A DNA stretch of 64,000 nt from Diprion similis (lineage: Eukaryota; Arthropoda; Insecta; Hymenoptera; Diprionidae), in contig NC_060106.1 of NCBI RefSeq assembly GCF_021155765.1, forward strand, positions 8,253,501-8,317,500. The letters are read 5' to 3'. This document shows, piece by piece, positions 1-13,840 of this stretch. The notes below the pieces were generated by a model. The model searched no databases and was not told the origin of the DNA. It worked only from the letters and a program-made list of their open reading frames with translations. A program made the translations under genes and the position numbers. Numbering within the stretch: position 1 is the first letter of the stretch; each line of letters starts with the position of its first letter.

Positions 1-952
1 CACACGAGGGAGGCGAGGCCGCCAATCGAAGCTGGGTCTTCCGGAAGGGGGCACAAGGCGTGCCGCTCGCGTAATGTCCCCGACGGGCCCCGCCATCGTT
101 TGTGAGTTTACCGTGTCGAGTATAGTGCCGATCTAAACCTGTTAGAAAACTACACTTCATATTTACGAAGCCCAACGTGAATTAATTGCCGGGCACATTG
201 GACTCCTCGATGTTAGACCTTGGATACACTGATGGCGGAATTGTAACACTTACGATTAGCACGCAGGATAGGCAGCGGCCCACCCAGACTATGACTATCG
301 AGGCGTGTTTTGCCTACATGAGTATCGCATTTCTTCTTTCGGTGCCCAGGAACTGTTCATTTCCAAGTACGCAGCTTTTCCAGTCTGCTATCTTATCACA
401 TTCTCGGCAAAGTAGACGTCCGCTTTTTCCCTGTGAAACGGCATAGCGCCTTTCAAATCTTCGTATCCAGCAAACAGTGCATCGCTTTACCGAGAATACT
501 GTGTTGACAGAAACTTTCTATCATTTTAGGATTCCGAGTGAGTTGGATGTAGTTTAATCGAAAAGTGCTGATCCGCTGTTATGATGTACAGAATCTGACA
601 AGATTTTAAATTACTTTGCTTCGTTCTTGGTGTGACAGAGGTGGAATCAGTGCAGAGCTATGTAGTCCGGTATTCTTTGACAGTAGAGAAGTATGCTGAA
701 AAATTGTGAGTATTTTTGACTTGATGTTTGTTTTCCTTGATATTTCATTTCCAATATCGAAGACAATTTTAGACTATTGTAGAATGTTGAGCTCACTCTT
801 TTCAATCGTCAGTTTTCTAACCAAACCAAGATTCCGTATCTTATCATTATTGCAGCTATAATGCATCGAAACTCATTCAAATTACATATATTTCACGTGA
901 TTCAGATCCAGACTCCTCGCAATTATCAGACGAAATAACTTCCTGAGACATG
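1..952. other. Left-edge non-coding stretch
   Basis: The first 120 bases are GC- and CpG-rich compared with the rest, then composition drops to the AT-rich background. The open frame at 186-446 has no start context, motif or splice partner that I recognise. I see no gene here. It could be the edge of a regulatory region or of a gene lying outside the window. Confidence 0.4.
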
Positions 953-1092
953 CAATCCCTCACGGAGAAAACCCACAACTTGGCTGTAAATTCGTACCCC
1001 CAACTCATAGATAATGCTGATCTTAAATTCCCATAAGAAAAAAGTTGAGGGTGTGAATTTACACCCAAGTTGAGGATTTTTCTGTAAGGGAT
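953..1092. repeat. Foldback repeat (MITE-like), about 140 bp
   Basis: The left arm (about 958-1005) pairs with the right arm (about 1040-1090) when one is reverse-complemented. Shared blocks include CAACTTGG(C/G)TGTAAATTC followed by a CCC(C/T)CAAC block, and outer ends resembling ATCCCT(C/T)AC. A short unpaired centre lies between them. The whole can form a hairpin, as non-autonomous inverted-repeat transposons do. No coding capacity. The superfamily is not identifiable. Confidence 0.5.
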
Positions 1093-1231
1093 AACTCACG
1101 AAGAGTAGGGTTAAGATATTGAATGAAATTATAGTCAATCAGAAGTCTGAATCCCAATAGTATACGATACTCTCATCTAATTCTGTCAGGTTTCTAATTC
1201 CTAAGAGACCACGAGGTTCATAGTTGTCCAC

Positions 1232-1521
1232 CTTAACCCTGATTGGTCACCTGGGGTGAATATCACCCCACACATTTTCCAAACTCCTTATACAGTCCAT
1301 TGGTGCCTTAACTTTGCCGATGTTTTACATTACTTGAACAATGAATTTTGGTTAAGAAAACTAAGAGAGCTTTTTCTGCGATCTTTAATCAATACTCAGG
1401 TATTTTTTCTAGATTTCCGGATCTCATTGTTGAGACAGGATATCACTTTTTGGACCTGGGGGGAATTCCACCCTGTGTGATCGGTATGCGATTCTACTTA
1501 AGCGTGACCAATTAGGATTAT
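1232..1521. repeat. Possible MITE with imperfect inverted ends
   Basis: The segment near 1233-1276 (TAACCCTGATTGGTCAC, then a GGGGTGAATATCACCCC palindrome) is matched in inverted orientation near 1450-1520, which contains CCTGGGGGGAATTCCACCC and a reverse-complement ATTGGTCACGC. The match is imperfect with small gaps. The 74-residue open frame inside it looks fortuitous. Confidence 0.35.
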
Positions 1522-4500
1522 AAGCGATGTGATATCTAAAACTATCGCAACGTTTTAGCTTCTAACGAAATTCCAATCACTATCGACGAGATCGTCGAAG
1601 CATACAAAATGTAAAGTATACCATGATGCGCACACCGATTTTTAGGATACGGTGACATTCTATGTCAGTAGGACAGAGTGTACGAACAGAAGGTGAAAAA
1701 GTTGCTCATCACACGCGTCGCCGCCTGACGCATACAATTTCCAAGAATTTTTTCCAAACTTAAGTCATGGGAGTCAAATGCGAACAGAAAGTCCAGCGTC
1801 GAATCCGAATCCAAAATTCCACCCGGCGGGATCATTTCCGATTTTTTCTTCCTCCCCATCCTACGTTTCCAACATCGAGGCCCAATCGACGATGCTGCAC
1901 GTTTCGCATGAATGAAAGAAAACTAGTATCAAGCTCATACATCCCGGATACGACCTTCATTGCCCGTGACCACTTTCTATTCGAAGTGCCCCACTCGATT
2001 CTCTGTATCATTTTCATTTCGTTTCTTTCGGTTGAGTACTGGCTGAACGAGGCGTTGCCCTCGCCGTTCTTTCGCCAGTCGGTCTACACTGCACGTGCGC
2101 TCGATTTGAGTACCCTGCAATAACTCTTACGATTTGCTCAGCTGCAGAACGGATATCAGCCTGTGTTTACTACAGGTTTCACTATGCCTTTCCCTCTAAA
2201 TGCATCGATCATCGTCATTTTATATGCCCTACTGCGCCCCTCTGAGATCACCAAAACGACGCGACGCACGCGATTGAGTAAAAGTAAACTCTCTTTGCAC
2301 CAGCCAACTGATCCTAGGAAGCAGTTGACAAGGAGTAAAACAACCATTGTAGAATTTGGGTTTGGCCATAAATATGTGCGTGAGGAAAATGAAGGTCAGT
2401 GGTAATGGACCTATCTATTCAATGCTATCCACTGTAGACGATTATACTTTCATTAAGCGCATGATCGAATCAACGACTCAATGCATTTCGTAATTCACTT
2501 GCGTGTTGACATGAATCTATTAGAATGATGATTTCATTCCCTCAATTATCTAATAATCAACCAAATGCCTGAACACAGGTACCTACTCTGGTAGGAATAG
2601 TAAGGATAAGAAACAATAGCTGAAATAAGAGACATGATATGCGCAGGTCCTTTATCTTTTTAAATTTTATCCCCCTCTGTGGGATAGTTTGGAAAACGTT
2701 TGTTGTACCTTCCATAAACCGGAGCGACGATGTAAATCAAAATGGAGAATCAATATTTGCACGTGGCTTCAGCTGATCTCTTCCGAGTTGTACGGTTTAT
2801 GCTAATTGATAGCTAATTTAATGAAGACCAGTAGATTAATGTTTTATACAATTTTTAGAGTATATAACAATGAACGTGCAAAAATTGCCTTCGTTTTAAT
2901 TTTCTGCCGTCATCTAAAGTGAAAGAATGTTTGTAATCAGTAATTTTTTAATAAAACATATACGCGGTATAATGCATGTTTAATTAGCTTTCGCTTCTAT
3001 GGGTTCGGTATAATAATTGAGAGTGTGTTTGCGTGTGTGCCACATCTTATGCGCATGAGGAATGACGACTGAAAAAAATGGCTCATGGGAGGTATTTACG
3101 AAGGTTTAAATTTAAAAAATTAGCTGACTTCAAAATTAATAATTATGCTACGAAGTTACCATTGAATGAAAAGGATCCCCAACGATTACATTCGCCAAAA
3201 GTTGCACTAATTATCATCGAGTTTCCTGTGAATTCGTTGATTTATTTATTTTCAATTGATATTTATTCGACATTCTGACTTATATCACAATTTTTCTATT
3301 CTTGATGACTAACAAACAGTCCGAAATGAAGAGCTTAAGAAAGAACTATTCGTACTAAGTAACAAAATTTGCATGACATCAATGAAACATCGACGCTTCA
3401 AACTACATACATGAATATCTATTCAGCTACATTAGTAAAAACGTGTACGTCGGTGTCGTAAAATCACAATCATGCTAGAATTTCCCGTCAGTGCCTAAAG
3501 CTGCTAGGTCTATCTTAATTAACTAGCACCAACGTACATCGTTGTATCTAGATGTCATCAGTAACGTGATGGTAGCACAATCAGAAACAAGAAAGTATAA
3601 ATAAGTCTATCTCCGTGAGGCGATTATCTTAAGCATAATGTAACCATAAAATTACCGTAGCCAGAAGCGATTTGAAATTTATGAGTAAGTATCATTATCA
3701 TATTTCTATACGTGGAAAAATATAATACCACTGAAATTACATCACGGCTTGAGTAAATTTATTGGTGTTGATAACTCGGCATCAACAAGCGCTAAATTTT
3801 GGGTAGAATCACTCTGCGAAGTGTAACATTGGTACCTCAATTCTGATAGTTATCAATAAATTTCAAGATACGTGACACATATTCGATATAACAAACTCAA
3901 TTACAACCTCACTTGTCATACAGTAATTTCCACGTTATTTGAGTGGTAAATTAGTAGATCCAGTTATGGATATTATGCTTTGGTTCTATGGGATGTCACG
4001 GGGTGTGCTGGTTAGGTTGGCTCTCTTGTGGGAAAAGTGTACAGGGGTGCATTTAATGATAAGATGTGGTCAGCTTCATTCGACGAAACATTCGAAACTT
4101 GGTTGATAAACGTCATCTTTGTCATCCTATAGAGAAATAAACTTGAAACAATCAATCTATGCGAACAATGGCTTACAGAGAGAATATTAGACCATACATT
4201 GCAATTTTTGCTGAAACTTCTAGGAGTGTTTTTTTAGCCCAAGATATTGAAGTTCTTATGCATGATTCTATACATTGGGCCTTCCGCCATTCAATGTATA
4301 TGAAATTAGAATAACAAAAATTCGCAGTTCACTATAGCCCTGAATTAAAAGTATTAGCTTAGTTTAGATCTGAATCCATGAAATCCTCTCGTCAAAACTT
4401 CAACGAAAGTCAAGGAAAATTCATATTCACGATGAAAATATACAACAGTTTTAATTTTTAATAGTATTTTACTCATCAAACTACTAATGTGATCAACTTT

Positions 4501-7140
4501 AACTGGAGTGAAAACAAGCCTATTGGATGAAACTTGACCTAACCTAACCACACTAACCTGAACCACATATCACGGGCTACATGTCTTATGCCAAAGAAAT
4601 AACGCGATAAGTTTGAGCAGAATTCATTACCCAGAAGCCTGATACTCCTCTTATCAAACGATAAATGCAACAAAAGGCCTGCACGGGCTACTACAATACA
4701 AATATAGTTTCTGTACAGTACAGAACAATATCTGAGATTTTTTCTTGATGAAATAAATACCTTTCACGAAAATGTAATTCAGTATTTTCTGTGTAGCTGT
4801 GAACTTACAATTGTGCAACACTGGAAGTTCTCGAGACCCAAGGAATCGAATCAATTTCATGGCACCCCTAATACAGCGTGATCAATCCTAGAATGATGGT
4901 GTCGACGTATAATTTTTCGTCTGTGATTGTAGTAAAATTAGTCATAACTGATTGCGGATTGTTCTTCAACAATCCACTTCCAGATTCTTCATCTGACAGG
5001 TGCTCTTAAGGAACAAGACCGACAGGAGGAAACCATGGTAATTGTGACACTTCGCGTTCCAACACACTTCCAGCAGAATGCGTATGACGATTAAAATTCT
5101 CGTAATAACGGTCAATAGGCGGAACCTCAAAGGGTGACGGATAATGGGAATATCAGCATCGAAGTCACCGATGCCCAAATCTCGTAGCGAGGGGCCCGAC
5201 GCACTGACACACATACGGGGTTCAAAATCAACATAATATACGATTTAAAATTCAAATTTCTTCCTCGGACTGTAACGAGTTTGGAATGTAACGGGCCCCG
5301 TCGCTTCTTTCGGATCGGTGGGTGCGGACCTGCCCATGCTGGGCAACGATACCGATCATGTACCGATTTTGAGCAATCAACAAAGAGAAATGCCAGCAGA
5401 CGTCTCTCGACAAATCGGTTTCGCAGGCCTTGCATATGCTCGTCTGCAACATGATTCAAATATGTGATCAGCTGGCATTCCGATCATGGTTCACCTTTTT
5501 TTTTTTTTTCTTTGTTTTGGTTTGTTATTTTGGCACCCTGTCTATTTGCATTAATCGAATACGCGCTACGCGAAGATGCGGCTGTTGCAACTTGTTATTT
5601 CGCAGGACATTGATGATTTCTGTCTGACTTTCATTCACACACTCTTCTCACGGGTCTACAAAGTAAAAATTTTTTCAACAAACAAGTATTGTTTGCACTC
5701 TCGCGATGCCAGTGTCAACTCGGAAGGAGGGTTTATTAGGACGCACGCACGTGTTTCTGTACGAGCTTTCAAACGGAGCTCGTAGGTAAATTTATATACA
5801 GAATTTACATGCGATTCCAATTGACAGTTTTCACTGGCTGACGTTAGACAACACTTAGCCACGGTCACGACCGCATATATAAATAGATTTACGGATGTAG
5901 AATCTGCGTTCATTCAAATATCGTACAGTAATCTCTTATTGGCAATGAACTTTCTCTGTAATACGTTTTCGGTATAGGGAAGCATTCGACGTTCAAAACT
6001 CGCGGTTAATTCGACGTAGAGAATTCAACAGAAACTGAAATTCATTTTGTCTGTACGGAACAACCACTACCATGCGTACGCGTACATGTATATACTTCTG
6101 AGCGAAAGTTGGCTAACCAGTTTCAAAAAAGGCGTGATGGTACTTGGGGGAATAAGGTAATAGACAGTAGGTATGTCTCGTAGCCAGGAAAGTGCATTAA
6201 CTTTGAATTACAAGACTCGAATCATTAAAAGCCTCCATTGTGACCCGTTAACTGTGTACCAAGAACAACAGGTCTTCGATCACTTTAACCACTTTTCTTT
6301 TCTCCAAACTGTAAATTAAGCGCGAAGATAATAGTTTTACTGGCGTTACACGCATGCTATTCATATGCTAATATTTTATGTCCAGGTTTATTTGCTGGTA
6401 AATCAGGTTTTTTTTTTGTGAAATCGAATCCTGAGTACCCTAACTTAACGACATATATATATCCCGAAGATAAGGAATAAAGTATGATTTAAATGAAAGT
6501 ATGTTTCAGAAGGCATGCCAGAATAATTTTCGCCTATTAGAGAATCTCAAAATCTAGAAATATAACGTTAGCTCACACGATTCAGAATGGATTTGAAGCT
6601 TCAATTTTTATAAAATCGAAAAATATCTCCTGCGAAAGTGTAAGGATTTCTTGGGTGACCAGCTGATTAATAAATTACACTATTTCTGAAAATAGTATCA
6701 AATTTGGAAGAAATTACATTACATTCGCTATTACAGATGTGCTGTAAAAACGCGAATAAACATAAAAATTTTGTCTCGCAGGATCCAGGACTTATTTGGA
6801 CCACGTCACAACTAATTTTCAATGAGACTTCATTGCAAATCACCATCGCATCGAATCTGCTCTTTCTAAGTGTAAAAAAATTCAACAGCAAGATCGATAC
6901 ATCGCTAAATTCAGTTGAGGGTTGATATTATCATATATTAAGGAATATCTTCGTCTGCGAAGGGGTGATTTGAACCACCCTGAGCTGAAACATGAAGCCA
7001 AAGGCTTGTGCAAGAATGCTGCATTCGCGTAGAGCAACGCAAAACCGTCTGCATCCGTTTGAGAGCGGCGCATCTCGTTTTATGATATTTCAATCGGAAA
7101 AAAGGAATGCCGTGGTATGTGGGTCAGTCGGTCGTTTCAC
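1522..7140. other. Intergenic DNA, no gene recognised
   Basis: AT-rich DNA with short open frames on both strands (for example 1767-2123 and 5127-5459). None has a signal peptide, known motif or partner exon that I can support. A locally GC-richer block lies at about 5150-5450. It may hold regulatory DNA downstream of Osiris A. Confidence 0.4.
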
Positions 7141-7170
7141 CGGTGATCCGATCTGCCCCCTTCTTGTACC

Positions 7171-7207
7171 CCTTTTCTCTCTCTCTCTCTCTTTCTCTTT
7201 CTCTCTT
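7171..7207. repeat. CT-rich microsatellite
   Basis: A run of CT dinucleotides broken by a few TTT, inside a wider pyrimidine-rich patch (7140-7560) that also holds poly-T and TTC tracts. The patch produces a 193-residue plus-strand open frame full of Ser/Leu/Phe, which is best explained as low complexity. Confidence 0.8.
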
Positions 7208-7885
7208 CTTGCCGCCGCTCTCTCGGCGCCCACTGAACCCGGTAATACAAGATCCTATCGACCCGCCTCTAAAAGAGATAGGCTCTACGTAAACAGGTAC
7301 ACAGTTGCAGTGGAACGAGGTACATATGTGCGAGAGGAGAGGAGAGGCGCAGGCTTCTCTCTTCTCCTCCCCGAAGCCAGGGTACGCGATGTTAAGAGTC
7401 TTACAAGCGACATACTTTCTTCTCTCGCTATTTTCTTTCTCCTCCTTTTCTTTCCTTTCCACTTTTTTTACCCGTACCTTTTTATTTTTAATGTTCGTCG
7501 GTTTTTTTTTTTTCTTCTTCTTCTTCCTGTTTCGTTTGTTTTCTTTTTGTTCATTAATGTTTTACTCGGTTAACGCCATACACTGCCGTCTGTATATAAT
7601 ATCAGGCTCCCTCAGGCGGTATCAACAGACATAAGCTACGCTGACCAAGTAGCCTCGATTCAATTCGTAATGATTCTCAAAATTTCTCGTTAATTGATCG
7701 GAGATCCCCGATCAATTGATATTCAGGAAATTGCGATGAGTTGTTCTCTTTGAACTTTAGTGGGTACGTGCTTACGAACTTTATTACATGATGTCTCGTG
7801 TAATATCTACTCTGGGTAATCTTGGAAGGAAAAAAGAAAAGACAAAACAATAGTCGGCTTATCTTTCTTTTTTTTTTTAAATATA

Positions 7886-7891
7886 TTTATT
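7886..7891 (-). terminator. Candidate poly(A) signal for Osiris A
   Basis: AATAAA on the minus strand, about 810 bases beyond the Osiris A stop codon. I saw no closer canonical hexamer on this strand, so it would give a long 3' UTR. The call rests only on the hexamer and position. Confidence 0.3.
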
Positions 7892-8698
7892 AATTTCTTC
7901 CAAATCTTGTACCTATTACATCATTATACAAAAAATAAATAACCAGACAGAAAATCTCTGCAGGTATAACTACGTACACTTACAACTATTAGTCTATCGA
8001 TAAATAAATATTTAGGTATATATTGTATAGTAGTTTTGAGCATGTCGAAAGTTTAAGAAAAATGGGAGGTGAAGTGTCTTTGGTCACGTGGGTATCGTTA
8101 TTGAGGGTAGATTTTCATCTAATAATCATTATCATCTACCCTTTGAGTGGAGGTAGCATTCCGTTGGTGGTAATTGTCGCGGCAATGGAGTATGTAATGT
8201 CATTTTTCGAAAGGTCAAAATTTTTAGGGACTTACGATTGCAGACTGAAGCAACTGGGGACCAGCTGACCATGGTAGTATATTCCAAAAGTCACTTTCTA
8301 CGAGCCTTCCGTCACTGTCACGTGTATTATAGTCATAACGCGTCTCGTTTATCACGACAGTTCGTCGCTCCGTCGACGTCCGTCCGTTTGTCACCGGGAC
8401 AGGAGGAACCTGTCGGTAGTCTCATACGCGTATTTGTCACAATAGCTTTTTTTATACTTATTATTTGTTTTTCGTTCACTATATGTATATAGAAAACTTT
8501 CACATACTTTGTTTTCACCAGGGTCTCTCGGCTGAGTGTTTCCTCCGTTATTTGCATTGAACCGAGAGATCCGTGTTTGCTGCTCACTCGAGAATTGTGT
8601 CTGTCAAAGGATGAGTCAGTTAGCTATTCGGGCAAGAAAATTTCCTGCGTCCGTGTAGGTATCGTTGGGTCTCTGTCAAGGATCAGGATTAGCTACCA

Positions 8699-11690
8699 CT
8701 AGGAGTTTTTCACCGTGTAATCGACCGAGTATCCTCGGTATGGTAGATCGCTAAAATCAGTATCGTCCAGCGATCGTCTATGACCATGGCCGTGGCTCTC
8801 CTGAGCGTAGATCACGTGGTGACCACCACCGTCGTCGTGACCTCCGGCCAGCTTCTTCGCTGCCACGATCAGGGACAGCATCAGGGCAAGACCAGAAACC
8901 ATTAACGCCTTCATCGCCAATAGACCCAAAGCTCCCAGCCCCAGGGCACCCATCATCTTTCCTGTTAACAAGAAATTACTTGTCACAACCGGCGCGTGTT
9001 AACACAAGTGAAATTCTTATACACTTGAATACGAATCGAAATATATGTATATTGCAGTTTTTGGGGTTGGATAGTATTTGAAATTGTTTCATTTTTCATA
9101 CGCGCTCAAAATTTAAATAGTTTTTTCTATTTCGAATAGGTTTAAACAGGCGTTTTCTATTTTCCATTTTAAATGAAAAAATTGAAGGAACAATGTACAA
9201 TTTTAACTATTTGTCCGATGTCTTTATTCAAATGGATTTTGAACTTTGAGAAAATAATTCCGTTAACGATATTTTAGGCCGATATTCACTCAGATAGGAA
9301 TGAGTAGTGCCAGAATTGTCAGGTTTGCACTTAAATATCAGCTTAAAGAAAGTCTATTTAATAATGCATCATTCGTTCGCTCGAATAAATCTGTGATTTG
9401 ATCAAAATATTTAATATATTGCATGCATGAATACAAAATATTTTTGCCTGTAGTCACTCATTCCACCGAGATGAGAACGTTTTCAATGAAATTCCACAAT
9501 TAATCCACTTGTGATCGCAGTGTTACTAACATTTTTTGCACAACTGCAAACCGTTTTTGAAATTCACTTGTCTACTATTGTCTTACCATTTGCACGATTA
9601 TTTTCCATACATACATCAGCGACAGAACATGATATCAAGAACTGAAGTTGCTTATCGAAAATATTATGCATATACAAAATAAAATCACAAGCATAAAATA
9701 GCGTATCTCAATTAACGATTAACGATTAACGATTTACAGTATATAATATACCATTTTACACTTTATAATTAATTTCTAATACCCTATTTTCGACTTTTCA
9801 TTTTAAATAGAATTTTTTGAAGCATTTCCATTCGTCTGTTCAAATTATATTTTTCAAACCATTTCCCATTTGCTGTTTTGAATGCATTTGCCAGAGCATT
9901 TTACCCAGCCCTTGACTAATTGCAGGCTCTGTGATAATCTCGTGGGGCAACGGTTCCTCAATTTCAAGCAACAGCTCGGTTTATACCCCCGAACATTATT
10001 TCTTTGGTTATTCACTCTGTTCTCCTAACATGAAAACTCTGTCGATTCGGCATATTTGAATATACCAAGCTTTGGTAATTATGCACAGACCTTGCTCATG
10101 ACGAATCTTTCCAAAAATAACAAGACAAAAGTACAATAGTTATCTTATTTCACCAATGACCAATATATGTATAACTACCATGAAACACACATTTTTACCG
10201 CTATTTACTTCTTCCCAAAAACAATTTTGAGAAGACGAAATATGATTCCAAATGTATTTAATTTTAAGGTGTCGCAAGATACCTGTTACGAAAAGCCCCA
10301 AGTATTTCATATCGCAAAGTATAATCGTACAAGTATAACGTGGTCCCAGCAGGATAAGACTGGCACACCAAAATATTGAAACCAACAGTGACGGTCATTC
10401 TCGATTAAGACTTGTCTCAATTTTCAACTTTATAAAGACTCATGCCATTATATCTTCTAAAAAGTTGAATGATATCTAAAGTTTTTTGTCACTTATTGGC
10501 ACAAGGGGCAGTCCACAAATTATGTGCAAGGTTTTCAAAGGTAGAGAGAGCTCAAAAATTCGTATTACACGCGAGCAGGGGAGAAGGGGTTTAAACACAT
10601 TTCTTGCATTAGATTCTATTAATCTCGAAGGTACCGGAAACGAATGAAATTGTTTGAATCTCGATCATAGCATCATCACCGCCATCTTTCATTAACAAAT
10701 ATTTTACTTCGTCCCCAGAACACAAGCAGTTGATTATTCACAATATTTTTCGTTTATGGCATTATTTTGAAAAAAAAATCCTACATGATAATTGCATTAG
10801 GAAGCAGAGGGGGGGGGGGGGGGGGGGCTGGCACTTACAATGCATTAAACAAGGAACGGGGGAAGACGGAATACCTGGGAAAATAATCCTACGTATATTT
10901 ATGGACGGCCCATAGTCAGTGTTATAACTCAAGTTTTGGTAGTGAAAAAGGATTTCCAGTCATTCTTACAGGCAAGTTGCCTCAAGCTTTCTGAAACGTT
11001 TTGAATACGTCCTTCGAGCAATTCGTTATCATTTTTACATTGAAAAAGCAACGTTAAATTGAACCATTTCCAACACTACAGGAGTTCATGTATGCAAATG
11101 TCTTACCCATCATTAGTGCCATCATCATGACGCCTCCACCACCTCCTTTACCGCCGCCAAATCCATCGTCTTTTTTCCGACCTGAAAAACAATTGATACA
11201 TTATTATTTGCTGATCGATCCGTTCAGAGCTTGTATAAATCAGAAGTATGCGAGGATCCATACCCTGATTAGCATTTGGTAGGGACTCCTTCAGAGCCGT
11301 TTCCAGATTGTCCGGAAAAAGACTTGGCAGTTTCACCCTCAGCTCACGTCCTTCCAGAAAGTTGACGATCTCCTCAACTACTCCAGAGTTCTTCATATTT
11401 CTCGACCTCCGAGATAACACTGGAGCTGAGGACTCAACCAATTGAACACCTTCGGATAGCTCGAGATTTGGAACCGCCGCTGACTTATCGAGGAACTGTT
11501 GAACCACTTTTCGCACGATTCGAACCCCGTGGCACGACGCTGATACGTTTTTTGGATCCTCCGATGCGCACAAGTTGGTGAAACCTCCTAACACTCCACC
11601 CGAACGCTCAACCCAAAGTTCATCGGCCGTCGTGGACCCGATGAGGAGGAGGACAAGCATCGAGGCGATAAACTCTCGGTAACTTGCCAT
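8699..11690 (-). CDS. Osiris-family protein A (DUF1676), 3 coding exons, 254 aa
   Basis: Exons 11264-11690, 11107-11181 and 8699-8961 join at phase-1 junctions (donors GTATGG and GTAAGA; acceptors TTTTTCAG and TTAACAG). The start is MASYREF, because it leads straight into a signal peptide (residues 1-22) and follows a TATA promoter; the upstream in-frame ATG would add a non-signal leader. A two-cysteine region (C41, C53) and an amphipathic DUF1676-like segment follow to about residue 142. A basic GRKKDD stretch, a glycine run and a long Met/Leu/Ala-rich hydrophobic segment (about 160-205) come next. The tail is His/Gly-rich and ends with a degenerate DLPYRGY version of the AQxLAY motif. Family members are insect-specific secretory/endosomal proteins used in cuticle formation. 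The small 75-base exon 2 and the 2.1 kb second intron are notable. Family call is firm; which Osiris number it is remains open. Confidence 0.9.
9711..9732. repeat. Short ATTAACG tandem repeat
   Basis: Three consecutive copies of a 7-base ATTAACG unit and a partial fourth, within the large second intron of Osiris A. The rest of this 2.1 kb intron (8962-11106) is AT-rich, with the poly-G run at 10809-10827 and nothing else that I can name. Confidence 0.7.
10809..10827. repeat. Poly-G run (19 bases)
   Basis: Uninterrupted G tract in the second intron of Osiris A. It is a plain homopolymer; its assembled length may be inexact. Confidence 0.8.
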
Positions 11691-11893
11691 TTTTTTTTTT
11701 TCAGTGAGCTCACAAATCACTGTTAACCCAGAGCTACCAGCGCCCCGCAAAACGCTACACTTGCTAAACCTTTGGGTTTCCCGTATTTCGCGAACGGGAC
11801 CCTGGGATCACTCACTATCCGAGGTTTCAATACCTTCGATGTTTTAGAACCTACAGTAGAGGCCTGAATGATGGTCAAATGAACTGGATTCTG

Positions 11894-11901
11894 TTTATAT
11901 A
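11894..11901 (-). promoter_or_regulatory. TATA box of Osiris A
   Basis: TATATAAA on the minus strand. About 30 bases downstream is an initiator-like CATTCAGG (near 11863-11870), giving a predicted start near 11866 and a 5' UTR of about 175 bases before the ATG at 11690. The open frame at 11723-11950 on this strand overlaps the promoter and UTR and is not taken as coding. Confidence 0.6.
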
Positions 11902-11949
11902 CATCATCCGAGGGGATTGCACCGCAAAAAACGGACAATCCAAGCTCCA

Positions 11950-13800
11950 ATGTACCGAGTACCTGACGTTTTTCACCGCAGTTTTGTTCAATTCTTATTT
12001 TGAAGGTTTCAGAGCGTTACAGTTCGCCATTGTCGAGAGGAGGCCAATGCCTTGCTATGCTACCTAGTCAACCTTTCCCATACCCACCAACCACTGGACA
12101 ATCACGTTATACTTTCGCAATTTACCGGACTTTACGAGACAATCTGTTTTAGTGGAGCATAACCACGGTGAATGTGCCACTCGAGACGTTACGTACATTC
12201 TCTTGGTCCGTTTTTATTCCATAATTACCCGAGAATATCGCCGCGTCGTCGTCAAGTTCCACCCTCTGCGCGAAGTCTGTGGCGGCAATAGCATTATCTC
12301 CAAGCTTACATTGCATACTGTCCGAGTGGAGAAATTTCTCATTCCAGATGATCCGTAGATCTGGTTACTTGCGGGATAAAGAAAATTGTTCGATTTGGCC
12401 AGCGTTAAAGTTTCTCCCTTTGTCGCTTCCCATAACTTTTCGTCAGATAATTATACTAATTAGTGTGGCATTCACGTACACGTTTCAGTGGTCAATACAG
12501 AAATGAAGGAAACGGTCATTACATTTTCAATTCAGAAAATCGCACGAGCGAGAGGAGGCGATCGAGAGAGAAGAGCGTTGATGAAGATGGAAGAACTAAA
12601 TGTAGATCATCTCCGGAGAGACCTTTCTCTTCTGCTCCACTTTTAGAGGGGTCTCACTTACTCGCCGACTTGCTTCCTCACCCAGTCACCCTTTCCCCCC
12701 GAGATCTCGAGAATCGAAATCGACTACAGACTGTACAAAATTAACCTCGTACATACAGCTCATGTCCGACGTCAATATGCAACGTCTGGTGAAGCGACAG
12801 TGGTCCGGAGCGACAATTCTCCACGAAACTTTTCATCTTTGTCTGTTAGCATTGTAGCCATATGTATACATATACCTACTCTTAAGCGAAAGCTAAAGAG
12901 TTTTTCAGATCGTTAAAGAGCAAACAGCCGTTCACTCGATTGGAACTCATTTTTCACCGGACTCCATAATCCGTGTCACTAGAACAAGTTTTTCTGCCAA
13001 CTTTAGAGCCGTTTCATCATAAAGAGATTTGGTACACTTTTAAGAGCGACTGGCTTTCGTACGTTTTGTGGCCTTAACCCTTTCCTTTTTTCCACTTGCC
13101 GTTTTCCTCTCTTTCCTTCCCTTATTCCAAAATTCCTTGACAAATTCATATCGGTTCCTTTCCGAATGCATCAATGACTTACGTAGTGGTAAATATCCCC
13201 GTTAACTAGAGCGGTTACGACGTAAGCTGATCTTTAATTCTAAACCATTCAAGAGAAAAAATTCAACACGTATGTTTCGAAGGACCATTATCCACTTCAC
13301 TGCTGAGAAGAAAATTTTACGCGTAGTATAACTGTATACGTCTGGAGGATTCCTTGGGGGTCAACGATGCGAACGACGCCTCGCCGGCTGATAGGCAACC
13401 GAAGTGACATCTGACAGGCATCTGCAGTAAGTATCCCAGGTGTAACCTCAGTTGCCTAACTGCAGGCGAAGCGTCATTCAAATCGTTAACGCTCACAGAA
13501 TCCACCCGGTATAAATGAGCGCAAAACTGAATGGACCAAATTTTGGCTTCTCACTTTGTTTCAAGCTTCGAGTCTACCAGGTTCACTTATGCATTTTGCT
13601 AAGTCAGTCTAATCGCGTATAATCATTAGGAACTGGTAGATTTCTTATTTCGTAGGCTTACTATGAAATAAGTCAGAACTCGAAAACGAATAGATATTCA
13701 CAAACACGAAAGTTTAATGGTTGCAGGTAGAAGAACTAAAATCTTCAAATAAACATGATGAAATATGAAGGAATAACTTTAGATTTCCATTACATGAGAA
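11950..13800. other. Region between Osiris A and Osiris B
   Basis: Upstream of the Osiris A promoter and downstream of Osiris B. Open frames here (12152-12358, 12463-12744, 13317-13505) lack recognisable features. Locally GC-richer pieces near 12240-12300, 12540-12720 and 13340-13500 stand out from the background and are candidate regulatory modules. I see no gene. Confidence 0.35.
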
Positions 13801-13840
13801 AAACGATAGGAAGTCTGTCTTGAAGACAAATAATAACACA

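Noticed and set aside
6992-7573. 193-codon plus-strand open frame
   Set aside because: It runs through CT/TTC simple repeats and poly-T; the Ser/Leu/Phe bias follows from low complexity, and there is no domain.
11723-11950. 75-codon minus-strand frame upstream of Osiris A
   Set aside because: It overlaps the TATA box and presumed 5' UTR and has no features of its own.
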